This document shows, one piece after another, positions 33,668 through 44,525 of a stretch of 64,000 nt of DNA. This stretch comes from Forficula auricularia (Eukaryota > Arthropoda > Insecta > Dermaptera > Forficulidae), in contig JALMQS010000153.1 in the NCBI GenBank assembly GCA_024734495.1, positions 7,031,294 through 7,095,293 of the forward strand, in the 5' to 3' direction. The translations under genes were made by a program, and so were the position numbers. Under the pieces are notes generated by a model. That model was given only the letters and a program-made list of their open reading frames with translations, had not been told where the DNA came from and made no database searches. Within the stretch, counting starts at the first letter, position 1; the number at the start of each line of letters is the position of its first letter.

Positions 33668-34821
33668 ATGGGCGAAGTAAAAAGTTCTGAGCCTTTTCCG
33701 TTAGATGGCTTTAATGAACCATATCTCACGATGTATCGCATCTGGTCATCCTTTTTTGCGATTTAAAGGTGACATAACGCTTTAAAAAAAGTTATTTGAA
33801 AGTTTTGTGTTTTGTGAAGCCAGTTGTGTGTTAGAAAAAGCGGAGCAGGCGACCAAAAAAATTTGTGCTGTTTATGGTCCCAATACAGTATCGAATGCAA
33901 CAGCAAAGTGGTGGTTCCAACGATTTCGTTCTGGTAATATGGACGTCGAAGATGAGACACGCTCTGGTAGGCCAATCGTCGAAAAAGTCGATAAAATCAT
34001 GGAAATTTTCGAGTCGAATCAGCATGCGAGCACTTAATTCCATTGGCCAGGAACTGAAGATTAGCCAGAAAACCATTTGTAAAGGGCTGGTCTCAAGAAG
34101 AAGCTCGATGTATGGATGCCACACGAATTGACGCAAAAGAAACCTTTGGACCGAATTGATGCCTGCGATTTTTTGCTGAATCGATGGCGATGGCGATGGG
34201 GTATGGTGACTGGCGATGAAAAATGGGTCGCATACGAGAACAACAGGCAAAAAGATCGGGGTCCAAGCGCGGAGAACCGGCCCAAGCCTGGATTAACGTC
34301 AAAGATGGTTTTACTGTGTGTTTGGTGGGATTGGAAGGGAATCATCCACTATGAGGTGCTCTCATCGGGCCAAATCACTCAATTGGACCTATACTGTCAA
34401 CAACTGACCAGAATGAATCAGAAGATCGACGAGAAGCGGCCAGAATTGGCCAATAGGAAGGGTGTTGTTTTCCATCAAGTGGACGCCAGGCCGCACACAT
34501 CGTTAACGACGCGCCAGAAGCTCCTAGAGCTCTGATGGGAGGTTATATCGCACCCATCGTATAGCCCAGACCTGGCACCAAGCGATTATCACCTTTCCAA
34601 GGATTTGCAAAATTTTCTTGATGGTACAAAACTGGCCTCAAGAGAGGCTTGTGAAAATGAGGTGGCCAAGTTTTTCATCAATAGGGACGAGGACTTCTTC
34701 AACCGCGAAATTATGAGATTGGCTTCAAAAAGTACAAAAGTTATCGAACAAAACGGCGCATATTTGATCTAAATCGGAAAATCTTAACTTGGTTAATTTT
34801 ATCGTCGAAATAAAGAGAAAC
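33668..34821 (+). pseudogene. Mariner transposase pseudogene
   Basis: A D,D34D mariner transposase, which would cut and paste the element at TA. The 5' end GGCGAAGTAAAAAGTTCTGAG fits a mariner TIR. Coding similarity runs from about 33807: helix-turn-helix part KICAVYGPNTVSNATAKWW and RSGRP, a frameshift near 34035, another near 34110, the MPHELTQK linker, first Asp in VTGDEKW, second-Asp block FHQVDARPH, and third Asp in SPDLAPSDYHL. The usual block is HQDNARPH, so the second catalytic Asp is replaced by Val. A TGA follows at 34533-34535 inside LLEL-WEV. Final residues EQNGAYLI are near 34765. Two frameshifts, a stop and a lost catalytic residue make it dead. The 3' end is displaced to 37081 by insertion of AB copy A. 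Confidence 0.85.
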
Positions 34822-37080
34822 AAACTGCAACGGATCGTTGCTAAACTTTATCCAAATTCATTTGAAATATTAATATGTTTATTCCTTTATTATTAATCAG
34901 ATATCACTTGCTATTTGCAGTCCATGTTGACTTAAATTCAAAAATAGCGATTGATTCTCATCTATTACTTGAGGAATAACAATTCTACATTAGATTGTTG
35001 ACGCTTTGATTATTATTGGTAACCAGTGCTGAAGACATGGAGGAATCGACTTAAAATCAAAAATAACGATCGCTTGAGTTGTTTACCAAAAATACCATGT
35101 CTTCTGCAACGGTTACCAATAAAAACCGAAACGTCAAAAATCCAATATAGAATGGTTATTCCTTAAGTACTAGATGAGTATCAATCATTATTTTTTATTT
35201 TAACTCGATTCCTCCATGTCTTCAGCAATGGTAACGGATAAGAAAACAACGCAGTTGCTATGCTTACTTATAAAATTTCCTCCCAAATTTTTAGCATTTC
35301 ACAGCGAGAAGCCTAACCATTCTTACTTAAGTTAGGTTGAATAAGCTATATTAAAACGATCAAATCAATAAATTTTAAGGAATTTAAAATAAATAATTAA
35401 AAAAAGTACTATATTACCCTAGAGTAAAGTACTTTAAAAATATAATTTTACTAAAAACTTTAACCTTTTTTCTTGTCCCCGAGGTACTTAATTAGAATAT
35501 CAAATTTCATCAAAATTGCTTAATAGAAAATCATAAGATGGTGTCATCTATTAAATCCGCCGAACGGAATATTTTTAATTATATCAGAGGGGTTGTTTTT
35601 CACCCTCGGGATATCTCGAGCGCCAGTACAGCAAAGCTACCTAGCTGGCAGATACGAACCACTCTGACATATACAAACGCGTAAAATATTTTACTCAAAG
35701 ATTGTTATCTTAATTTGTAAAATTTCGCGATATAGTGATTCTAAATTTAAACATATAGCCATGCCATATAATTTAAATAAAGGTGGTTGAGTGTTTCGAA
35801 TTTTGAAAAAATTCAAAATTCGAAGGGCAATGGAATGACTTTTCCTAATTTAATATGAAAGATATTAATTTGCCGATGGTAATAGATTCAAATTTACTAG
35901 AAAATCATAAGATGGTGTCATCTATTAAATCCGTTGAAATGGAATATTTTTAATTATATGTCAGAGGGGTTGTTTTTCACCCCTCGGGAATCGAACCCGA
36001 GTGCCAGTAACAGCAATCCGGGCCACCTGGCTCACCTGCGGGATACGATTCCCGAGGGGTGAAAAACAACCCCTCTGACATATAATTAAAAATATTCCAT
36101 TTCAACGGATTTAATAGATGACACCATCTTATGATTTTCTAGTAAATTTGAATCTATTACCATCGGCAAATTAATATCTTTCATATTAAATTAGGAAAAG
36201 TCATTCCATTGCCCTTCGAATTTTGAATTTTTTCAAAATTCGAAACACTCAACCACCTTTATTTAAATTATATGGCATGGCTATATGTTTAAATTTAGAA
36301 TCACTATATCGCGAAATTTTACAAATTAAGATAACAATCTTTGAGTAAAATATTTTACGCGTTTGTATATGTCAGAGTGGTTCGTATCCCGCAGGTGAGC
36401 CAGGTGGCCCGGATTGCTGTTACTGGCACTCGGGTTCGATTCCCGAGGGGTGAAAAACAACCCCTCTGACATATAATTAAAAATATTCCATTTCAACGGA
36501 TTTAATAGATGACACCATCTTATGATTTTCTAGTAAATTTGAATCTATTACCATCGGCAAATTAATATCTTTCATATAAAATTGCTTAAGTCATTTTCAA
36601 GATATTTAGAAAAAAATAAAACAGTACTGAAATAAAGTACTAATGTTTGTGGACCGATATGTACCAAAAACTAATCAGCGCTTCATTTTGTTAAAATACT
36701 GGTAGGTTTTCAATTTCAATTCAATCGGTGCAACGGTGTGGAAAAATTTGTGGACGAAAAAAACGATAACATCCATCCATCCATCCATCTCCACGCACTT
36801 CCAAAAAAAAATGGCACTTTTTGGCCTCTCGACGAGATCCCAGGTAATTTTTGGCAAAACCGTCACGTGCTAAAATTCAATCTAATTGAATACTTCAATT
36901 TGTGACCTTAATTGAGTCCATGGGTTCCGTAGTCAATACTTGAGGACCCTTTGAAGTCGCGCTTGCCGCGAGACCGATTACAATACTTTTCCCATGCTTC
37001 GCATTATTGAGGACCCTTTGAAGTCGCGTTTGCCGCGAGACCGATTACAATACTTTGCCCATGCTTCGCATTGGATAAAG
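34822..37080 (-). mobile_element. AB repeat element, copy A
   Basis: Shares its full length with 52490-55024 in opposite orientation. Shared landmarks include AAACTGCAACGGATCGTTGC, GATATCACTTGC, the 119-bp repeat (one unit per arm here), TTTTTAGCATTTCACAG, AAAGTACTTTA, (CCAT)n near 36770 and CTTCGCATTGGATAAAGTAA. A 67-bp block (GAGGACCCTTTGAAGTCGCG) is tandemly duplicated at 36942-37075. No transposase or reverse transcriptase. A short minus frame (36675-36866) with MDGWMDVIVFFVH is partly shared with copy B. Interrupted by the palindromic SINE 35523-36577. Confidence 0.85.
35523..36577. mobile_element. 1,055-bp palindromic SINE with 11-bp duplication
   Basis: Perfect AAAATTGCTTA duplication at 35512-35522 and 36578-36588; AB copy B has one corresponding site near 52930. 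The insert is a near-perfect palindrome centred near 36030. A tRNA-like head with B box GGTTCGATTCC lies at 36394-36445 (plus), again at 36045-35985 (minus), and decayed at about 35670-35600 (minus). So two to three SINE units are arranged head to head. Related single pieces lie at 47.1, 49.6 and 51.4 kb. Confidence 0.85.
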
Positions 37081-37115
37081 TAAAAAGGTTCAGAACTTTT
37101 TACTTCACCTATTAT
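37081..37115 (-). mobile_element. Displaced mariner 3' terminal repeat
   Basis: Minus strand AGGTGAAGTAAAAAGTTCTG, AACCTT matches the mariner 5' end at 33669. It abuts AB copy A, so AB appears inserted in the mariner 3' untranslated region near ATAAAG. Confidence 0.6.
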
Positions 37116-37122
37116 ATACCTT

Positions 37123-37540
37123 ATGTTGCAGAAAACCCCGATTTTTAGTAAGAACGGATTCTTACTAGTTAAAACGCGTTTCACTGAATACCTTTGTGGC
37201 AACTAGAGTTTACTGATTTGGTTGAGTTTGGTTCAAAGTTCTACAATTTTCATTTTTGACCTTCCGCCTCATTTCGTGTGTTTATTTTCAAAATTTTTTA
37301 AACGAAAATGTCAAAAATTACATCCTCTACAACTTTTCTTCTAATTTTTAGCATTATCGCTTAAAATCTTTTAAAATAAACACCCAAAATGAGACGGAAG
37401 GACAAAAATGAAGATTCTAGACCTTAGAACCAAACTCAACCAACATCAGTAAACTCTAGTTGCCAGGAAAGTGTTCAGTGAAACGCGTTTTTACTAGTAA
37501 GAACCTGTTCTTACTAAAAACGAATTTTTGCTGCAACATA
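37123..37540. mobile_element. Inverted-repeat MITE of about 418 bp
   Basis: TATGTTGCAGAAAA, TTTTTAGTAAGAAC and AACGCGTTTCACTGAA at the left pair with the complements ending TTTTTGCTGCAACATA at 37540. Inner pair GAGTTTACTGAT / CAGTAAACTC. Arms about 150 bp or more. The interior GGTTGAGTTTGGTT resembles the tandem-repeat TIR family. Confidence 0.8.
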
Positions 37541-37560
37541 TATATATTTAATTTTTTTGA

Positions 37561-37595
37561 GACTATAGTTTCGATCTTCATCATCAGTCTTACAG
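37561..37595 (-). ncRNA. Hammerhead motif with shortened stem II
   Basis: Minus strand: CTGATGA (37587-37581), TGAAGATC, GAAA (37572-37569), CTATAG, TC. Compared with 47.6 kb, loop CAA and one side of stem II are deleted, leaving only GATC. Confidence 0.5.
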
Positions 37596-37718
37596 GACCG
37601 GCCCACGTAAATTTCGGACCACTTGGCAAACGTGAATATGAGCCCCCTTCGCTTCTTCTAATGTGTAAACTTCCCTATGTTGGAATAAATTATAAATGTT
37701 TGTATCTATACATATATA

Positions 37719-37765
37719 CTAGCTGTGCAATGTCTGCCTCCGGCGCCGCCCTCTGCATCTATATC
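37719..37765 (-). mobile_element. Possible Helitron 3' end followed by hAT end
   Basis: Minus strand: GC-rich GGCGGCGCCGGAGGC, then CATTGCACAGCTAG and T, like other Helitron ends here. At 37765 plus, CAGTGGTTCCCAAAG is a hAT-type TIR; no right partner was found. Confidence 0.35.
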
Positions 37766-38820
37766 AGTGGTTCCCAAAGTAGTCCACATGGACCCCCAGG
37801 GGTCCTCGATGACCTGCAAGGGGTTCATACAAATGGAAAAAAAAATTGGGGTCTATGACAGGTAAATGGGGGTCCACGATAATGAATCTCATTTAAGCAG
37901 GTCGTGACTTTAACTTTGGCTTTCCATGAATGGAATAATTCACATACACAGATAGATTTGTTGCTTAGTTTTTACGTGAAAATATATAATAACAAACAGA
38001 CTGACAGTAGGTACAGTGTAGTTTTATGTATTTTATCCTATTTACTACAGTCAATTACATATTATTTAAATTTAAAATTAATTACACAGTCATTGAATTA
38101 GTATATCTCATAAAATTGACCTATGTGGTAGGCTCTTCGCTTCGTGGTCGTAAAACACTTTGAACTTGTAGAAACTTGCACATAATGATACCAGTATTTT
38201 CATGTTAACCGCATACGCGCAGTATTAATTGTTGTGTAATCTTTTCTCAGAGCTTCGCGAAGACAGCGCAGGAAGACTAGGACTTGCCCTGATTTGTTCA
38301 ATCAGTCAAACAATAAATACGAATGGGAGACACAAACACGTTCAATTGTTTTGAAAAGGAAAGTATGTATTAAGAAAATATTTTCAAAAATATATACTGG
38401 TAGTTAGGCACATACAAATTAAAAAATGAAATAGGTATAAGGAATTGAATATTAATGAATTTTGTATATTGTATACATACATATAAAGCCAGATTATCCT
38501 CAAATAGCTAAAAGAGCTATCACAATATTATTTGAATTCTAGACTTCATATTGGTATGAATTTTGATTTTCGGTTCTTACGTCCATCAGAAATAAGAAAA
38601 GAGAACGTGTGCAAACGACCGAAGAAGAAATGAGAATGGGCCTCTAAAATATTCCGCCCAGAATTAAAAAAAATTGTGCATCACGTCAAACTCAAATCTC
38701 ATATTAATTAAAATTGTTATTATATATGAATTTACGTATTTACGCATCTTTGTCAAATTTAATATATATGATAATATATGGTAACTAGATTTAAAAACAA
38801 AAGGGAGACTATTATTTTAA

Positions 38821-38901
38821 GGTGCGTTTACACGTGAAAGTTTTTTATTCTCAAGAGTGGCAAATATACTCTCGAGTAAAACTCGCAAGTGTAAACGCAC
38901 C
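38821..38901. mobile_element. 81-bp miniature inverted-repeat element
   Basis: GGTGCGTTTACAC at the left and GTGTAAACGCACC at the right, flanked by TAA on both sides. A 3-bp TAA duplication suits PIF/Harbinger, but only by flank length. Confidence 0.65.
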
Positions 38902-38944
38902 TAACATGTAAATATTCCAACAAAATTCAATGGACTTAAATTTT

Positions 38945-39205
38945 GATTTTGGACACGTATATGGAAATATATATGAGCTCTCTAAATAATATAATATTAG
39001 AACAAATTAAAATTTCTATTAAAGTAAAATTTTATTTTCTTAAAAAAAATCTTAAAATGAGAGGTAAGGGGGGACCCTTTGTATCACTTCTACCATTTTT
39101 GGAAGGGTTCATAAATTTAATTTTTAGGAGAGATATAAAAATTAATACATATATTCGAGCTCTGTATAAAATATTATATTAGAATAAATTAAAATTTATA
39201 TATCC
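38945..39205 (+). repeat. Dispersed repeat shared with 50.61-50.77 kb
   Basis: TTAGAACAAATTAAAATTTC, TTTATTTTCTTAAAAAA, AGGTAAGGGGGGACCCTTTG and CACTTCTACCATTTTTGGAA recur at 50625-50740. It abuts the truncated PLE end. Confidence 0.7.
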
Positions 39206-39206
39206 A

Positions 39207-39326
39207 GGATATATGATTTCCCACATGAACAGGGTATCTTATATACAACACCTGACTTTTTATCATTCTCTGTTACATCTTTTAATCTACTATACAATGA
39301 ACCCTCAGTTTAGATGTTATAAAAAG
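39207..39326 (-). pseudogene. PLE GIY-YIG endonuclease fragment
   Basis: Minus strand from about 39320: after a stop, LKDVTENDKKSGVVYKIPCS, then CGKSYI. SGVVYKIPC-CGKSYIG is the start of the GIY-YIG nuclease of Penelope-like elements, which nicks target DNA. It is cut off right at YI, at the junction with the 38.95-kb repeat, so catalytic Arg and Glu are lost. It is one frame away from the reverse transcriptase frame that ends at 39327. Confidence 0.7.
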
Positions 39327-40541
39327 CTAATTTGGAATTTGTTTTCTCCAAACATCTATCAACTTTATATGAGATTTCTGGGATAAAGGAAATTTAAAGA
39401 AATTTTTTCTTTCGTTATTCAAAATTGTATTTTGCCTCTGGCTGTTAATGCTACCATTCTCCATTCTACCCCTATTATTCACCAAGAACACATCAAACGC
39501 CCTCCTTATGAAAAACTCAGGGTAATTATTTTTCTTTAATATGCACCTGATTCTCTCCAAATTGTCCTTATGAAAAATCTCTCCACTGAGATAAATAGCA
39601 CGATGTAATAACCCTCTTATCATTCCTAATTTCTGTGAACTGGGATGGTTGGATTTAAAATTTAAAACTCGTTCAGCACTCGTTGGTTTTATATACCAAT
39701 CTATTATTAGTTTTTCTTCCATTTTTATAACTTTTACATCCAAGAATGGCAAAGCACCCTCTTTTTCAATCTCCATTGTAAATTGAATTTTTATATTTAT
39801 ACCATTAAAAACTTTCATAACCTCTTTTTCAGTATCTCTAGGTATCAATAGCAATAAATCGTCCACATAAAGAACTATCAACGGCAACTCAAATTCAAGA
39901 GATTCTATTGCCTTTTTTATCACATAATTCATGACTAAATTTGCTATAGTTGGGCTTGCTGGGTTACCCATACTAGTTCCATTTATCTGAAAATAAATTG
40001 TATTCTGAAATGTGAAGTAGCTTGACTCAAAACAGTAACTTATTATTTCGATGAGTGATATTTTGGATATATTCATTAATTCAGACATTTGATCCCATTC
40101 TTCATTAATAATCCTAATCACCAGATCTTTTGGGATGTTGGTAAATAAGGATATCACATCCAATGACACAAGTACGTGATTATTTGGGACAACTATGTCA
40201 TCTAATAATTTTTTAAGTTCAAATGAATTTTTCACATTCCACCTGTATGTCTCCACTACCGGGTACAACGTTCGATGTAAAAAACTAGCTAGTTTATAAC
40301 TTGGTGACCCTATGCAACTCACCACTGGTCTAAGTGTGCATCCCGGTTTATGGACTTTCCGCAAGCCGTAGATCTTTGGGATAACTGCATTATGAGTTTT
40401 CATATTTTTCACAACACTTTTTTCAATCATTTCTGATCGGGACAAACTATCTATGATCTTATTTGCTTGTGTTTGAAATTTAAGTGTAGGATCTCTGTTT
40501 GAATATTTATATATTGATTCATCTTGTATCATTTCCATCAT
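39327..40541 (-). pseudogene. Penelope-like element reverse transcriptase
   Basis: Open for 404 codons, but only part of a longer protein. PLE reverse transcriptase makes cDNA at the target site. Motifs in order: YGLRKVHKPG (residues 58-67; PLE pattern YGLPK-HK), SLDVISLFTN (126-135), GTSMGNPASP (188-197), YVDD active site (225-228), LPFLDVKV (264-271), and the PLE thumb-like YIKPTSAERVLNF. All catalytic Asp positions are present. The initial Met is an artefact: the codons upstream continue beyond the Helitron at 40541-42720 (EEYIAK then MMEMIQ). The downstream frame shifts before the GIY-YIG part. So it is a recently active but now broken copy. Confidence 0.9.
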
Positions 40542-40802
40542 CTATATAATAAAAATAAATTTATTTTTCTTTGTAAGCGCAGATCTCTCAAATGCCTGGA
40601 CCGATTTGGTTAATGTTTTTTAAAATGTTCGTAATAATCCAATTCAGTTTAATACGTAAAAAAAATTGGAAAAGTTGCCCGGAAAATCGGAAAATTCAGG
40701 AAAAACTAAAAAGAGTTCAGGTTAGCCAACATAGCTTGCCAAACAATAAAAGAACTAAACTAGCAAAAAAAAATTGCAACAACGATTTAAAAAACTATCT
40801 AT

Positions 40803-41854
40803 TTTTTAAACGACTTCAAAAAAGGAGGAGGTTCTCTATTGACTCAATTTTTTTTTTTTTTTGTTCCTATGTTACCTCATATCTCAGCCAATTGTGAACC
40901 GATTTTGAAAAATTTTCTTGCATTGGGTCCAGTCTAGCTTCCGATTGGTCATATTTTTTTCATATGTATTAGACCTTTTTTGTTAGGTTTGTTCAGGCCT
41001 AACTTCTTTGTTTATGAACCGATTTCGATGATTCTTTTTTTATTGGAAAGGGTGTATTTTAGGGATGGTGCCATATTAATTTGGTCAAGTTCTGGTGATA
41101 TGATCACTATTAATAACATCACTAAAAAGAGAAAAATAAAAATAATTTTTAAGAAAAAAATAAAACCGACTTCAAAAAATTAAATGCAACAAATAAAATA
41201 CACTAAAAGGTATAAAATAATTATTATCTTATTTAGTTACAACTAAACGACGAAATATTAACATGAAATTACTTTTTGAAGTCGCTACCAAACAAACTGT
41301 ACCTATAAGCAAGTATATCCTCCAAACGTACTAAGTAAGATCCGTCGAGTTCGATTCATGAAAGGTATCTGTTTGTCACCGACTTCAAAAAGTAATTTCA
41401 TGTTAATATTTCGTCGTTTAGTTGTAACTAAATAAGATAATAATTATTTTATACCTTTTAGTGTATTTTATTTGTTGCATTTAATTTTTGAAGTTGGTTT
41501 TATTTTTTCTTAAAAATTGTTTTTATTTTCCTCTTTTTAGTGATGTTATTAATAGTGATCATATCTTCAGAACTTGACCAAATTAATATGACACCATCCC
41601 TAAGATACCCCCTTTCCAATAAAAAAAGGATCATCGAAATCGGTTCATAAACAAAGAAGTTAGGCCTAAACAAACCTAACAAAAAAGGTCTAATACCTAT
41701 GAAAAAAATGGGACCAATCGAAAGGTAGACTGAACCTAATGCGAAATTTTTTTCAAAATCGGTTCACAATTGGCGGAGATATGAGGTAACATAGACACAA
41801 AAAAAAAAATTTAGTCGAATAGAGAACCTCTTCCTTTTTTGAAGTCGGTTAAAA
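40803..41854. mobile_element. Large foldback element, copy III (both arms)
   Basis: The most complete copy: outer arms TTTAAACGACTTCAAAAAAG (40805) and CTTTTTTGAAGTCGGTTAAA (41837); arms of about 480 bp around a loop near 41310. Inner closed pair GAAGTCGCTACCAAAC/GTTTGTCACCGACTTC. Confidence 0.9.
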
Positions 41855-42449
41855 ATAAAAAAGTTCGAGGCAAGCTTTTGATTATATATATAGATGAAAA
41901 ATATTTAATTTAAAATGAAATATATTATTTTAAAATAATTTTTCTTAAAAATACCCTTGGGAATCTCACCTCATCCTTTTTCTATTGTATTTAAGACCCT
42001 TAGCCATTTCAAAAGAACTAAGCCTTTTGGCTTTTGTATTCGAGCTCATTCATTCATTTCAATATTATTTATTTATTTCAAAGTTAATTATAAAGGATTA
42101 TTGAAACTATACTAACTAAACTAACTGAAAGGAATTCATTAGCTTTTGGAATTTCTATAAAAAATATATTTTAAAGATTAAAACCAAAAATTCAATTAGC
42201 CCGTAGAATTCTTTAAAGAAAACATAATCATTTGAAAACCCATTTTTATATTGTTTTGAAATCTAGGAAATTTCAGCCTATTGAAATTATTAAAAACCTA
42301 TTTTGAGCCTAATTAAACCTGAATTTTCTATAATCTAATAATAAACTTTGAAAGTTTATTATTTTTAATTTTTTAATAGGATAATTCTCCCCAAATGACG
42401 ATTTTTACCTTATTTATTGAATTTTTACAAGACAAAAACTTTATTTTAA

Positions 42450-42605
42450 TTTAAGTTGAAAGGTTGTTTTTGCCGAATAATTGAGTAGCAGAAGGGGACA
42501 ATAAAATATTGTCTTCTGCTGAAAAAATAAATTTTTTAAATTAATTCATAAAGAGATATACTTTGTCCTCTTCATCAATCTATTACAATTAATTCACAAG
42601 AGTTG
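42450..42605 (-). mobile_element. Decayed copy of the 228-bp hammerhead element
   Basis: Minus strand: AATTAATTGTAATAGATTGA, TGAAGAGGACAAAG corresponds to 7500-7530, and the flank (AGAAGACAATATTTTATTGTC) corresponds to the 7.4-7.6 kb arms. The ribozyme 3' half (GAAAC..GTC) is lost. It sits inside the Helitron. Confidence 0.55.
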
Positions 42606-42720
42606 ATATATGAAAGTGCTCTTTACACGTGAATAAAACATCAATAAAACAGCCACGTGGGGTCCAGGGGCGAAGCCCCTGGCTATAAAAAGGCCCGCCG
42701 AAGGCGGGCCTTGAAGCTAG

Positions 42721-43291
42721 TCTTTGCAATATATTCTTCTCTATACATTACAACTGTAGCGCCACCTTTATCTGCTCTTGATACAATCAGATCATCATTA
42801 TCCTTCAAATAACCACGTGTTATACTTAAATTCTTCCTTGTCTCACTATGTGTCTTCTTATCATTTTGATTGTAATATTTAGTAATTATGTGAACAATAT
42901 TAGCTCTTAATTTATTTTTGTTTTCGTCACAAATCCTTTGAGTTTCTCCCTCCATCACAGTATTAGAAATGCAAAGCTCAATGTCTTTTACCACTCTCGG
43001 TATTGGCGTTTCACTTGGATTCAGAGGCACTCCGAACTTTGGACCAAGATATAATACATTTTTTACTTCATTTGGTAGTTGTTTTTCAGTAAAGTTGAAC
43101 AAAAAATTCTCCTGATGAGAGCTAGGCTCGAACTGCATGCTTAACTTTTTAACCTTTTTAATATTTCGGTTCTTTATCTTATTAAATTCACCATTATATC
43201 TAACACTCACAAAATGTAGCCAATTTCGAACTGTTTCCGATGGTGCAACTTCAAATAGTTTTTGGTATAGAATCTGATACTCTGTATCCAA
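42721..43291 (-). pseudogene. PLE N-terminal region
   Basis: The frame encodes about 190 PLE residues: LGPKFGVPLNPSETPIP and VKDIELC, then DDLIVSRADKGGATVVMYRE and EYIAK, matching the PLE pattern L-FGVP...DKG-ATV. That region precedes the reverse transcriptase palm. The frame continues to 42683 only by reading into the Helitron; the true junction is 42720/42721. The start near 43291 is not original, because the N-terminal piece at 43613-43329 is one frame away with a stop between them. Confidence 0.85.
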
Positions 43292-43328
43292 GCTCTTTAT
43301 TGTCCAGATCGTTATTTTAATTTCTAAT

Positions 43329-43613
43329 TTAATTACCGAACGTTGAAAATTTGTTAGGATTCCATCTGCCTGCCCCTTGAAAGGATGACTGCTCAGTTGC
43401 AGAGAAAAATGTTTTCAAATTATGAGTTATGTGTGCCGGAACCACTTCATGTCTCTTGCATTGTATCAAGAACGATCTTCGATTTTTAGCAGCTGCCAGT
43501 TTCGAAGAGATGTTGAACAACGTCTTTACCGCAGCAACTGTGTCCTCTCCATAGGTAACTAAGATGTCGTTAAAAAATCCCCCAGGTGTATAATTATTAT
43601 CATTTCCGTCCAT
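43329..43613 (-). pseudogene. PLE extreme N-terminal ORF
   Basis: 94 codons starting MDGNDNNYTPGGFFNDI, containing KHEVVPAHITHNLK-like Cys/His-poor sequence. Position directly after the terminal hammerhead-like motif and just before the recognised PLE region supports it as the protein's start. A stop at 43329 and a frame change separate it from the next segment. No domain is known to me in this part. Confidence 0.6.
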
Positions 43614-43682
43614 AATTTAATTTATAATTTGAAAGTTTATATTGGGAAAATAAGGACAATTTTTTATGTGTGACTTTTTTAT

Positions 43683-43725
43683 TTATCCACCAACGTTTCG
43701 TCGACTTTGCCGACTTCTTCAGGGC
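43683..43725 (-). ncRNA. PLE terminal hammerhead-like motif
   Basis: Minus strand: CTGAAGA (43722-43716), A, GTCG-GCAAAGT-CGAC stem, GAAAC (43699-43695), GTTGGTGG. It is the 5' terminal motif of the PLE. One unpaired A before stem II and no visible short stem III with GTC make self-cleavage doubtful. Confidence 0.6.
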
Positions 43726-43729
43726 TTCT

Positions 43730-44435
43730 ACAATTATAAGAACATTCTTAATATGAATTTACAAAAGTACAGTCAGAATTCAAAAACAAACATGTATCAA
43801 TAGTTTACCTACCAAATAGTCATGTCACACATTCGTCTAAATTTTCTTATTCTTTTCGTTACTATTGAAGGCCATCAGAATACAATTTTCAAAAAATATT
43901 TGGCACATTCACAAAAAAACACAATTTTTCTCTTTATAATAACAATTTCATTAATACAACAGAACAGAAATCACATATATACAAAATAAGGCAACCCTGT
44001 TTTTTTAAACTAGAATAGAATATTTCTTTTCTTCTCCGTTTTATCCCTACATACAGAAATCTCAACTTCGAATAAATTAAACTTATACATTATAAAATAT
44101 ATGTCAATGACACCAGCCAAGTTATTATTAAATGAAAAAATCCATTCGGAATCTATTTTTGTTTTCAACATTTAATTGCATTTATTTTTGAAATTTTTTA
44201 TTATTATTTATTTTTTATTTTTATCTTTATACCTGTTTAGCAAAAAACTATAAATGCCACTTAAATTCTGGGTGTCTGTTCTAAAATTCACTGTATCATT
44301 TAACGCCCAATATAAACTTTCAAATTATAATTATAAATTATGGACGGAAATGATAATAATTAATAAAAATGTTAATAATTACTTTATCATTGTTTTAATT
44401 CTTCATTCATATACTATATTTATATAAGATCTTAA
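43730..44435. other. PLE terminal-repeat sequence and A+T-rich spacer
   Basis: The part to about 43830 resembles 855-1000. A copy of AACTTTCAAATTATAATT, TATGGACGGAAATGATAATA near 44315-44365 repeats the sequence around the PLE start (43601-43640) in inverted orientation. Confidence 0.45.
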
Positions 44436-44437
44436 AC

Positions 44438-44525
44438 ATCCGCATACGCGGATGTGAGCCTTCAAAAATCCGCATCCGCATTCACATCCACGGATGTGAA
44501 AAAATCGGCATCCGCAACATCCCTG
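44438..44525 (-). mobile_element. hAT-like end with CGGATG repeats
   Basis: Minus strand starts CAGGGATGTTGCGGATGCC; the following GGATGCGGAT and ACATCCGCGTATGCGGATG motifs are typical of a hAT-type end. The other end was not found. Confidence 0.45.

Larger units (their letters stand above)
40541..42720 (+). mobile_element. Non-autonomous Helitron inserted in PLE
   Basis: Begins TCTATATAATAAAAATAAAT after A and ends with a perfect 8-bp-stem hairpin GGCCCGCC-GAA-GGCGGGCC (42692-42710), TTGAAG and CTAG before T. These are the diagnostic Helitron signs (5' TC, 3' hairpin and CTRR, A/T target, no duplication). Removing it joins the PLE codons EEYIAK and MMEMIQ in frame. A second hairpin GGGGCGAAGCCCC lies at about 42667. 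No Rep/helicase. It carries a foldback copy and a ribozyme-family copy as passengers. Confidence 0.95.

Noticed and set aside
36675..36866. Protein of the AB element (MDGWMDVIVFFVH)
   Set aside because: Shared with copy B only over about 35 codons; a frameshift separates the upstream parts and (GGAT)n explains part of the frame, so it was left as a remark.
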